From contig NZUD01000024.1 of NCBI GenBank assembly GCA_002697005.1, positions 1 through 8,068 of the forward strand: DNA of 8,068 nucleotides, given 5' to 3'. This document shows positions 1-5,513 of this stretch, piece after piece. Below the pieces are notes generated by a model. The model saw nothing but the letters and a program-made list of their open reading frames with translations. It did not search any database and was not told the DNA's origin. How positions within the stretch are numbered: position 1 is the stretch's first letter; each line of letters opens with the position of its first letter. This DNA comes from Chloroflexota bacterium (GTDB lineage: Bacteria; Chloroflexota; Dehalococcoidia; UBA3495). Position numbers and translations under genes: made by a program.

Positions 1-1
1 A

Positions 2-64
2 GGGAAACGGCCATTACCTGAGACTTTGGAAAAGAAGATTGAGGCACTTGGTGCTTATCAGTGA
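2..64 (+). CDS. Possible C-terminal tail of a gene entering from the left edge
   Basis: Reading from base 2 gives about 20 residues, GKRPLPETLEKKIEALGAYQ, followed by TGA at 62-64. The stretch looks like the amphipathic, charged end of a normal protein, but it is too short to assign a family. Base 3 also gives an open frame, running to a TAG at 105-107, with a less protein-like, Arg-rich product. The stop codon at 62-64 falls inside a strong hairpin (43-74), which is somewhat unusual for a coding end. No function is proposed. Confidence 0.2.
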   Translation, partial: GKRPLPETLEKKIEALGAYQ

Positions 65-74
65 TAAGCGTGCC
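43..74 (-). terminator. Bulged hairpin downstream of the tRNA gene, candidate terminator
   Basis: GCTTATC (53-59) pairs perfectly with GATAAGC (63-69) across a 3-nt loop. The stem is continued by GGCAC (43-47) pairing with GTGCC (70-74), with a 5-nt bulge on one side only, giving 12 bp in total. Read on the minus strand, the hairpin is followed by a pyrimidine-rich run (about 28-42) containing TTTT. That orientation suits termination of the tRNA transcript, which ends 55 nt upstream. Read on the plus strand there is no T-tract. The function is inferred; the pairing is seen. Confidence 0.4.
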
Positions 75-129
75 GGTACAGCTGTGGATGAGATGAAGAG
101 GGTGTAGGTCGTAATTCACGTCTAGAGAT

Positions 130-205
130 TGGTGGCACCGACTGGGTTCGAACCAGTGACCTAGCGCTTATGAAGCGCCCGCTCTAACCACTGAGCTACG
201 GTGCC
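130..205 (-). tRNA. tRNA with CAU anticodon (elongator Met, or Ile2 if lysidine-modified)
   Basis: The reverse strand folds into a complete 76-nt cloverleaf. The 7-bp acceptor stem is GGCACCG/CGGTGCC. The 4-bp D stem is GCTC/GAGC with loop AGTGGTTA. The anticodon stem is GGCGC/GCGCT (the first pair is G-U) with loop TTCATAA. The variable loop is AGGTC, and the 5-bp T stem ACTGG/CCAGT carries loop TTCGAAC. The discriminator base is A and the CCA end is encoded (130-132). The anticodon is CAU. The first base pair is a normal G1-C72 and the anticodon stem lacks the three G-C pairs of initiator tRNA, so this is not tRNA-fMet. The D loop, A37-A38 and overall layout would also fit tRNA-Ile2, whose C34 is converted to lysidine by TilS, so its identity as Met or Ile is left open. 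It is transcribed away from the gene at 359. Confidence 0.95.
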
Positions 206-253
206 ACCTGGAGACCATCCGGCCAGCCGCCAGGATGCGCCTCTGTAAAAGGC

Positions 254-281
254 CGAGGTATCCCCGAAAGACGGGGGCTCG
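254..281 (-). other. Two-part hairpin in the tRNA leader, possible processing or attenuation structure
   Basis: CCCCG (262-266) pairs with CGGGG (272-276) across a 5-nt loop. An outer CGAG (254-257) pairs with CTCG (278-281), with a 4x1 internal loop between the two stems. On the minus strand the structure is followed by GCCTTTTA (246-253), a short T-run resembling a weak terminator. It lies between the proposed tRNA promoter and the mature tRNA 5' end. It could be an attenuator, a terminator for readthrough from the right, or simply leader structure trimmed by RNase P. No direct evidence chooses among these. Confidence 0.3.
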
Positions 282-292
282 ACCAATCAATG

Positions 293-319
293 TTAATAGC
301 GGCTGTTTCACAGTGTCAA
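293..319 (-). promoter_or_regulatory. Candidate sigma-70 promoter for the tRNA gene
   Basis: The minus strand has a perfect -35 box TTGACA (314-319). After a 15-bp spacer comes TATTAA (293-298), which matches 4 of 6 consensus -10 bases. Transcription would start near 286 and run about 80 nt to the mature tRNA 5' end at 205. The spacer is shorter than the preferred 17 bp, and the hexamers at 16-17 bp spacing are poorer, so the -35 call is firmer than the -10. Confidence 0.45.
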
Positions 320-358
320 TTGTCGTGAGGCCATCTGCCGGGTTAGTATTATCGGGCA

Positions 359-784
359 ATGAATCCTCCTGAAGAACGTTATGAGGAAGGCCAGGCCTCC
401 TACACACCACCGGAAGACCACTCGCGGCAGACAGCTGAAAGTCTCCGGGAAAGTGTATCGGAATTGGCTTCTCAACTCCGACCGTTCCCTCCGTTCTTTG
501 GCATGAACACGCTTCGGGCCATAGAACTGGAGCTGCCTCCCGGTTCCGGGTTTCAGCCACCACCTGAACTGGGATGTGTAGTTGTGCTGGAGGATGGCGA
601 GATTTCAGAACTGGACCTGAAATTGATCGGGGGGCCTGATAATTCTGCGGACTTTGATCAGATCGAAGAGTTCACCGAGCTTGACCTGGCGTCGGATGTG
701 TTTATCGCCTACGCCACGGTAGCAGTGCAGCTATTGCAGGCCGAGATTGAACGCCGAGATGGTCCAGCATCCGACAATGAGTGA
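359..784 (+). CDS. Acidic 141-aa protein of unknown function
   Basis: I do not recognise this protein. Residues 1-48 are polar and proline/glutamate-rich and look disordered. Residues about 49-92 alternate hydrophobic and charged residues (TLRAIELEL, CVVVLEDGEISELDLKL) in a beta-rich pattern. Residues 104-133 contain a hydrophobic helix, DVFIAYATVAVQLLQAEIERR. The whole protein is strongly acidic, with no signal peptide or clear membrane segment. The first in-frame start after a stop at 344-346 is ATG 359. No Shine-Dalgarno sequence precedes it, but TATTAT (347-352) lies 6 nt upstream, as would be expected for a leaderless transcript. A downstream start at Met49 would keep the structured part only. 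Its end overlaps the following hydrolase start by 8 nt (ATGAGTGA), which supports it as a real, co-translated gene. It may be a small partner or regulator of the hydrolase/monooxygenase pair, but this is only inferred from position. Confidence 0.7.
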   Translation: MNPPEERYEEGQASYTPPEDHSRQTAESLRESVSELASQLRPFPPFFGMNTLRAIELELPPGSGFQPPPELGCVVVLEDGEISELDLKLIGGPDNSADFDQIEEFTELDLASDVFIAYATVAVQLLQAEIERRDGPASDNE

Positions 785-1571
785 AGTCAAAGTAGACGAA
801 GACATAGTAGTTGGGCGGGTCAGAGACCGAGATTTGAAAGTGGACGTTTTCCGCCCGGCGTGCCCTCCCGGACTTGTTCCAGGCATTTTGTTCTTGCCTG
901 GTGGCAGTTGGTTCACAGCTAACCGCGCGGGCCTCAAGGACCGGTTTGGCCTGCCCTTGGCAGAGAAAGGCTACGTCTGCGTTGTAGGCGAATATCGGGT
1001 CGCGGCGGAAGCGCCTTGGCCGGCCCAGATACAGGACGTAAATTCAACCATTCGTTGGATGCGGGCCAACAGCTCTGAATGGGGAATAGACCCATCGGCA
1101 ATCATGGTGGCCGGGAAGTCGGCAGGCGGGCATCTGGCACTGCTTGCCGCTGCTACCACCGGAGTGGCGGAGTTCGAAGGAGACGTCGGTAACGGCAAGG
1201 TAAGCAGTGAAGTTTGTGCCGCAGTAGGGGTTGCTCCGGTGGTGGACATCTCTTGGGCCGTCGGGCGTGAGGACCTGGCGCCCGTCCTAGGAGAAGACCC
1301 ATCTCCTGAGGAGATTAGGGCCGCTAGCCCTCTTGAGAATGTTCAAAAAGATAATCCCCCAACTCTTCTGATTCACGGCACTTCGGATAGTCGGGTCCAC
1401 CACTCAATGACAGTAAGCATGTACCAGAAGTTGGAGCAGGCTGGAGTCCCAGCGGACCTGCATCTCTACGCGGGCCAGGACCACTCCTTCGACGCCGATC
1501 CCAGATTTACCCAGGCGATTGTAGAGGCGATTGACCTTTTCATATCCAGATTTGTCTCGATCAAAGACTAG
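777..1571 (+). CDS. Alpha/beta-hydrolase fold esterase/lipase (HSL/BD-FAE-like)
   Basis: A predicted cytoplasmic serine hydrolase of 264 aa, acting on an ester or similar acyl bond; the substrate is unknown. The nucleophile elbow GKSAGG is at residues 113-118 (Ser115) and follows the expected strand VMVAG-like segment. The acid is likely Asp204 in HGTSDSRV, and the catalytic His is His236 in GQDHSF. The oxyanion segment is LPGGSW (40-45): the usual first His of HGGGW-type motifs is replaced by Pro, a variation seen in related carboxylesterases. Length fits a single-domain family member without a lid insertion. I chose ATG 777 because it overlaps the upstream stop in the pattern ATGAGTGA. TTG 747 and ATG 759 are in-frame alternatives that lie deeper inside the preceding gene. 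It is followed after 21 nt by a flavin monooxygenase gene, so the two may act on the same compound. Confidence 0.9.
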   Translation: MSEVKVDEDIVVGRVRDRDLKVDVFRPACPPGLVPGILFLPGGSWFTANRAGLKDRFGLPLAEKGYVCVVGEYRVAAEAPWPAQIQDVNSTIRWMRANSSEWGIDPSAIMVAGKSAGGHLALLAAATTGVAEFEGDVGNGKVSSEVCAAVGVAPVVDISWAVGREDLAPVLGEDPSPEEIRAASPLENVQKDNPPTLLIHGTSDSRVHHSMTVSMYQKLEQAGVPADLHLYAGQDHSFDADPRFTQAIVEAIDLFISRFVSIKD

Positions 1572-1592
1572 ATTCTAAAAAGAGAGAGCGTA

Positions 1593-2738
1593 ATGGCAAC
1601 TACCCAGTACAGCCTTGAATACTACTTTGACGCCGCCCATGAGTTGGCAGATAAAGTGGCAGCCAAGGCGGATCAGATCGATGAGCAGCGTCAGATTCCT
1701 GCTGAACTAGCCGCCGAGTTAGCCGATAAAGGTTTCTTCCGGCTTCTGCAGCCCAGTTCATCCGGCGGCGCACAACTGGAGCACCCAGATTTCCTGAAAA
1801 TTCTGGAGATATTCGCCGATGCCGACGGCAGCACCGGCTGGTGCATCAACCAGAACAACGTCCACGCTACCAATATCGTGCGGATGACGCCTGAGGCAGC
1901 CCAGGAGATATATTCTAATGACCATGCGGTAGTGACCAACGGCCCACCCACCTCGGCGGTCAAGGCCGTTCCCTGTGACGCGGGTTACCGGCTGAGCGGA
2001 CGCTGGAACTTCAGCAGCGGCATAACTCATGCTACATGGGTAGCGGCGAGGGCGCCTATCGTGCGAGATGGTCGGGAGGAGTACCGGATTCTACTGATTC
2101 CCAAGGACGAAGTGACATTTGTGGATTTCTGGCCCGTCCATGGTCTGAGGGGCACGGCCAGCTTTAGTTTTGAAGTGGATGACCTGTTTGTTCCAGAGCA
2201 CAGGGTGTACGACCCGAATGGTATACCTCGCGAAGAAGGCCCGGTGTTCAGTATTCCAACTACACTTTTATTTGCGACCGGTTTTTCAACTGTGGCCCTT
2301 AGCATTGCCAAAGCCAGCTTGGATATAGCTATGGACCTGGCGGGAAGCAAAGTACCGGGCCGGGCGACTAAGCTGCTCAAGGACGAGACCACGACCCAGA
2401 GAATAATCGGCGAGGCTGAGGCGGTCAGGCTCTCCGCCAAGGCATTTCTCAGAGAGGCCCATGGATCGGTTTGGGAGACAGTAACCGGGAAAGAACCTTT
2501 GACCACCGAGAAGAGGGTCATGTTGCGGTTGGCGGCCACATTTGGCATACAGAAGGCCAAGGAGGTTGTTGATACGGCATATGACCTGTGTGGATCCAAT
2601 GCGATCTTGGACACAAATCCGATACTTCGCCGGTTCCAAGACATACACGTGGTCTCTCAGCATATTCAGGGCAGATCCACTCATTTTGAGACTGCGGGAC
2701 AGTTCTTTATGGGGATGGACCCTGAAGGCAATTTCTGA
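1593..2738 (+). CDS. Acyl-CoA dehydrogenase-fold flavin-dependent monooxygenase (group D, HsaA/DszC-like)
   Basis: This 381-aa protein has the three-domain acyl-CoA dehydrogenase layout: helical N-terminus (about 1-115), beta domain (about 116-225) and C-terminal helical bundle (about 226-375). Motifs match the oxygenase branch better than true dehydrogenases: DGSTGW (78-83), GRWNFSSG (136-143), HGLRGTAS (183-190), VPEHR (200-204), and a C-terminal CGSNA...PILRRFQDIHVVSQH (333-357). Such enzymes use reduced FMN or FAD, supplied by a separate reductase, to hydroxylate aromatic, sulfur or other organic substrates; acyl-CoA dehydrogenation cannot be fully excluded. No reductase gene is in the window. 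ATG 1593 is preceded by a purine-rich Shine-Dalgarno (AGAGAGAG) at good distance. It lies 21 nt after the esterase stop, so it is probably in the same operon, and converges on moaC across 71 nt. Confidence 0.9.
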   Translation: MATTQYSLEYYFDAAHELADKVAAKADQIDEQRQIPAELAAELADKGFFRLLQPSSSGGAQLEHPDFLKILEIFADADGSTGWCINQNNVHATNIVRMTPEAAQEIYSNDHAVVTNGPPTSAVKAVPCDAGYRLSGRWNFSSGITHATWVAARAPIVRDGREEYRILLIPKDEVTFVDFWPVHGLRGTASFSFEVDDLFVPEHRVYDPNGIPREEGPVFSIPTTLLFATGFSTVALSIAKASLDIAMDLAGSKVPGRATKLLKDETTTQRIIGEAEAVRLSAKAFLREAHGSVWETVTGKEPLTTEKRVMLRLAATFGIQKAKEVVDTAYDLCGSNAILDTNPILRRFQDIHVVSQHIQGRSTHFETAGQFFMGMDPEGNF

Positions 2739-2809
2739 GTAGATAAGCCTGACGGTTCTGGAAACACACGCTATTGAGAGACCCGCCCCAGTTAAAAGCG
2801 GCTAGCCGA

Positions 2810-3313
2810 TTAATTCTCTAAGATAATCTCTCCGCTGCGGCCGCCTCTTTTTTCGACTAGGCGGACGGCCTCGATTCGCATACCTCGGTCAACCGACTTG
2901 CACATGTCGTAGAGCGTCAGTGCAGCAACGGTCACTGCCGTCAGCGCTTCCATCTCAACCCCGGTTCGTGCGGTGGTCCGGGCGGTAGCGGTGACGTCGA
3001 TACGGCATTCCGTATCATCCAATTCCAGTTCTACCTCCACCTTGTCTAACGGCAACGGATGGCAGAGAGGTATAAGCTCTGACGTTTTCTTGGCGCCCAT
3101 GATGCCTGCTAATTGGGCGATTGTCAGGACGTCGCCCTTCTTCATCAACCCTTCTTTGATCAGCCGCAGGGTCTCTGGCTGTATGGAAATGTACCCCCGA
3201 GCTATGGCCTCTCGGCTGGTGACATCTTTATCGCCCACATCGACCATTTTTGCGTTGCCCTGGTCATCCAGGTGGGTTAGTTGAAGGTTAGGATCGTTGT
3301 CAGTGGTGGACAT
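2810..3313 (-). CDS. moaC: Cyclic pyranopterin monophosphate synthase MoaC
   Basis: Converts 3',8-cyclo-7,8-dihydro-GTP, the MoaA product, into cyclic pyranopterin monophosphate, the first stable intermediate of molybdenum cofactor synthesis in the cytoplasm. At 167 aa it has the usual length. Family blocks are in order: [19 protein letters not shown] (12-30), [20 protein letters not shown] (60-79), LIPLCHPL (80-87), [20 protein letters not shown] (117-136) and MCKSVDRGM (137-145), ending KRGGRSG. The catalytic lysines known from the E. coli enzyme correspond to Lys59 and Lys139, with Asp136 nearby. A GGAGT Shine-Dalgarno is about 10 nt before ATG 3313. It is the last gene of the minus-strand cluster, 45 nt after rnhA, and is separated from moaA by rnhA. 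Confidence 0.97.
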   Translation of the reverse strand: MSTTDNDPNLQLTHLDDQGNAKMVDVGDKDVTSREAIARGYISIQPETLRLIKEGLMKKGDVLTIAQLAGIMGAKKTSELIPLCHPLPLDKVEVELELDDTECRIDVTATARTTARTGVEMEALTAVTVAALTLYDMCKSVDRGMRIEAVRLVEKRGGRSGEIILEN

Positions 3314-3358
3314 AAGTTGGGTTACTCCTAGGCCCTATGACGAGATCAGAACGAATGG

Positions 3359-3760
3359 TTACTTGGCGGTGCCAGCCTCTTTGGTAGCCAAGAGGTCGGC
3401 CAGTTCGTTGCCGAGGTCGCCGTTATGGCCCCGCACCCAGCGCCAGGAAACGTCACGGCTTTGGACGAGGGCGTCAAGGCGCTCCCAGAGGTCATGGTTG
3501 GCCTTACGTTTCCAGCCTTTGGTCATAGTGTTGACCACGTAAGTACTGTCTGAACTGATCAACACTTTGGCCGAACGATCGACAGCTTCCAGTCCTTTGA
3601 TGACGGCTGTCATCTCCATGCGGTTGTTGGTGGTCTGGGGTTCCCCGCCGGAGAGCCGAATCTGGTTGCCGTTCTGTTCGATGACCGCGCCCCAGCCACC
3701 TTGTCCCGGGTTGCCTTTGCATGCGCCGTCGGTGTGTATGACTATATCGTTATTCTGCAT
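3359..3760 (-). CDS. rnhA: Ribonuclease HI
   Basis: Degrades the RNA strand of RNA-DNA hybrids using two metal ions; acts in R-loop removal and primer clearance. The 133-aa protein is a compact single RNase H domain without the N-terminal hybrid-binding domain. The DEDD catalytic set is visible: Asp11 (HTDGACKGNPG), Glu49 (NNRMEMTA), Asp71 (SSDSTYV) and Asp122 (NELADLLA), plus the flexible-loop His112 (VRGHNG). The basic hybrid-binding handle is present as KGWKRKANHDLW (81-92), as in E. coli-type enzymes. ATG 3760 lies 12 nt downstream of the moaA stop, with no strong Shine-Dalgarno, which suggests translation coupled to moaA. Its position between moaA and moaC is unusual and has no evident mechanistic reason. 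Confidence 0.97.
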   Translation of the reverse strand: MQNNDIVIHTDGACKGNPGQGGWGAVIEQNGNQIRLSGGEPQTTNNRMEMTAVIKGLEAVDRSAKVLISSDSTYVVNTMTKGWKRKANHDLWERLDALVQSRDVSWRWVRGHNGDLGNELADLLATKEAGTAK

Positions 3761-3772
3761 AAGGGCTGTCAG

Positions 3773-4786
3773 CTAACCGCCTATCTGGTACATCTCGATC
3801 TTTCGTGGTGCGCCTGGTTCGCTGGGGTTGGCGGCTCGTTCCTCCGAGTACCTGTCGGAGCGAGCGGTCCAGATACCTGTGATGGTGTCTCTAAGTTCGT
3901 CGTCGGATGCTCCGGCCCGCATCGGTTCCATCAAGCTAAACCCGTCGCTAGCGAAAAGGCAGGTGAAAATCTTGCCGTCGGTGGACAATCGTACTCGAGT
4001 ACAGTTGCCACAGAACGGCTTGGTCACTGATGCGATGACACCGATCTCGCCGCTGCCGTCCTTATAACGGTATCTTGTGGCGACTTCGCCTTGATAGTTG
4101 CTTTCGGCGGGTTCTAGGGGCATTTCGGAATCGATGCGGGTGATGATCTCCTCAGCAGACACCACGTGCTCTGACTGCCACCCGTTACGGTTTCCAACGT
4201 CCATGTATTCGATGTAGCGGACGATATGGCCGGTGCCCTTGAAGTGGCGGGCGAGATCGACAATGGTATGGTCGTTGACGTCCTTTTGCACAACGCAATT
4301 GATCTTGATAGGCGAGAGGCCCACATCAGAAGCAACTTCGATGCTTTCCAAAACCCGATCTGTGGTGAAGCCGCGGCCGTTCATAGCCTTGAAGACCTCG
4401 TCATCCAGGCTGTCCAAGCTGATGGTGATACGTGAGAGTCCGGCATCCTTCAACGGTTGGGCGAACTGGCTGAGAAGATAGCCGTTGGTGGTCAGGGTCA
4501 GGTCGTCTATGCCATCTATGCTGCTCAGCATGCCCAGTAATTGGGGTAAGTCATTCCTCAATAAGGGTTCGCCGCCGGTGACGCGCAGTTTCTCTATTCC
4601 TAGCTCGGCGAAGATACCGATTAGCCGGGTCAGCTCTTCAAAGGTCAGGATTTCAGCCCGGGGCAAAAACTCATAGGCCTCGCCATAGATCTCGGAGGGC
4701 ATGCAGTAGGGACACCGGAAATTGCAGCGGTCGGTGACGGATATGCGAAGATCCCGCATAGGCCTGCCGAATGTATCAGTGAGCAT
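3773..4786 (-). CDS. moaA: GTP 3',8-cyclase MoaA (radical SAM)
   Basis: Radical SAM enzyme that rearranges GTP into 3',8-cyclo-7,8-dihydro-GTP, the first committed step of molybdenum cofactor synthesis. The 337 aa fit the family. The N-terminal cluster motif is CNFRCPYC (Cys21, Cys25, Cys28), preceded by the SVTDR block. The SAM-binding GGEP is at 71-74. The C-terminal 4Fe-4S cluster that binds GTP uses Cys259, Cys262 and Cys276 (FCGNC...FTC). The protein ends in the Gly-Gly tail (QIGG) known to be important for activity. All signature residues are present, so the enzyme should be active. Its ATG is 9 nt after the rdgB stop and its stop is 12 nt before rnhA, inside the five-gene minus-strand cluster. 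MoaC, which takes its product, is two genes downstream; moaD, moaE and mogA/moeA are not in the window. Confidence 0.98.
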   Translation of the reverse strand: MLTDTFGRPMRDLRISVTDRCNFRCPYCMPSEIYGEAYEFLPRAEILTFEELTRLIGIFAELGIEKLRVTGGEPLLRNDLPQLLGMLSSIDGIDDLTLTTNGYLLSQFAQPLKDAGLSRITISLDSLDDEVFKAMNGRGFTTDRVLESIEVASDVGLSPIKINCVVQKDVNDHTIVDLARHFKGTGHIVRYIEYMDVGNRNGWQSEHVVSAEEIITRIDSEMPLEPAESNYQGEVATRYRYKDGSGEIGVIASVTKPFCGNCTRVRLSTDGKIFTCLFASDGFSLMEPMRAGASDDELRDTITGIWTARSDRYSEERAANPSEPGAPRKIEMYQIGG

Positions 4787-4795
4787 TTGGGTCTA

Positions 4796-5512
4796 TCAGC
4801 TACCAGTATTCAGAGTTTTCAAGGCCTCAACCGCTATTTCAGCGGCTTTGGCACGGTGGCTAATCTGGTTTTTCACGCTTGGGGGAAGTTGGGCAGCGGT
4901 CTGGTTATATTCAGGCAGATAGAACACCGGGTCGTAGCCGAAACCGTTCTCCCCTTGAGCGTCGTATTGTATCATTCCGGCCACGAAGCCTTCGGCTTGG
5001 GTGACGAGAGTCGATTCATTACCAGCAAGAGTGTGAAATCTTTCCTGGCCCCGTTTTGTTGAAGGACAGGAAGAGCTTTCCGCTTTTGCAAAGGGGTTCG
5101 GGAAAGAGGAGTTGTTACCCGATGGTTCGGCGATAGCAATCACACACTGGAATCTCGCGCCACGCTCTTCCCACGGCACATCTTTCATATTATCGAGCAG
5201 AAGTGCCACCCGGTCCTCATCGCTGGTACAGGAATCGCCGCCGTAGCGTGCTGAGCGTACTCCCGGCTGACCAGCAAGAGCGTCAACTTCCAAGCCAGAA
5301 TCGTCGGCCAGAGTTAGAAGCCCGGATATAGAGGCGTACTCAGAAGCTTTCAGCCAGGCGTTCTCTTCAAAAGTCTTCCCGGTTTCTTCCACTTCATGGG
5401 TGATACACAAGTCCTTGAGAGACACAAGTTCGTAAGGTAGCCCTGCCAGCAGCTCGGAATACTCTTGCATCTTGCCGGGGTTGCCGGTAGCGATCAGGAT
5501 TTTGGTGACCAT
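4796..5512 (-). CDS. rdgB: XTP/dITP pyrophosphatase (RdgB/HAM1 family) with internal insertion
   Basis: House-cleaning enzyme that hydrolyses non-canonical purine nucleotides (dITP, XTP, ITP) to monophosphates and pyrophosphate, keeping them out of DNA and RNA. Family motifs are in order: ATGNPGK (8-14), ETGKTFEENAWLKA (43-56), ADDSGLEVDAL (69-79, with Asp71 matching the catalytic Asp of E. coli RdgB), GVRSARY (84-90), GENGFGYDP (187-195) and ISHRAKA (217-223). Length is 238 aa, against about 195-205 normally. The excess is a Ser/Lys-rich segment of roughly residues 133-167, between ARFQCVIAIAEPSG and TLVTQAEGFVAG, described separately as a repeat. It stays in frame, so the enzyme may still work, because the site corresponds to a surface beta-hairpin loop. 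ATG 5512 lies 1 nt after the CoA-transferase stop, so translation is probably coupled. Confidence 0.95.
   Translation of the reverse strand: MVTKILIATGNPGKMQEYSELLAGLPYELVSLKDLCITHEVEETGKTFEENAWLKASEYASISGLLTLADDSGLEVDALAGQPGVRSARYGGDSCTSDEDRVALLLDNMKDVPWEERGARFQCVIAIAEPSGNNSSFPNPFAKAESSSCPSTKRGQERFHTLAGNESTLVTQAEGFVAGMIQYDAQGENGFGYDPVFYLPEYNQTAAQLPPSVKNQISHRAKAAEIAVEALKTLNTGS
5012..5116. repeat. In-frame palindromic insertion within rdgB
   Basis: This stretch of about 105 bp encodes the extra residues of RdgB that have no counterpart in E. coli RdgB. It contains nested inverted repeats. TCTTTCC (5039-5045) pairs with GGAAAGA (5101-5107), and CCCC (5049-5052) pairs with GGGG (5093-5096). Inside, GGAA (5069-5072) pairs with TTCC (5078-5081) across a 5-nt loop; alternatively TTCCTG (5042-5047) pairs with CAGGAA (5067-5072). 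The flanks carry an imperfect short direct similarity on the coding strand (GGTAACAACTC versus GGTAATGAATC), which may be a decayed target duplication. It resembles in concept the Rickettsia palindromic elements that insert in frame into genes. The boundaries are estimated from protein alignment by memory and may be off by a few codons. Whether copies exist elsewhere cannot be seen here. Confidence 0.6.
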
Positions 5513-5513
5513 G

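Noticed and set aside
168..563. 131-codon open frame on the minus strand across the tRNA and the start of the 141-aa gene
   Set aside because: It runs through the tRNA gene and antisense to a better-supported gene, and its product is low-complexity and matches no pattern I know.
2027..2644. 205-codon open frame antisense to the flavin monooxygenase
   Set aside because: It is a shadow of a well-supported gene in GC-biased sequence, with a Ser/Arg-rich product and no domain.
2799..2808. Palindrome CGGCTAGCCG between the convergent monooxygenase and moaC genes, considered as a bidirectional terminator
   Set aside because: With a 4-nt loop only three base pairs remain, and there is no T-tract beside it; the 71-bp gap shows no convincing terminator.
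3314..3358. 45-nt gap between rnhA and moaC, checked for a separate promoter
   Set aside because: Only a GGAGT Shine-Dalgarno is evident; no pair of -35/-10 boxes stands out.
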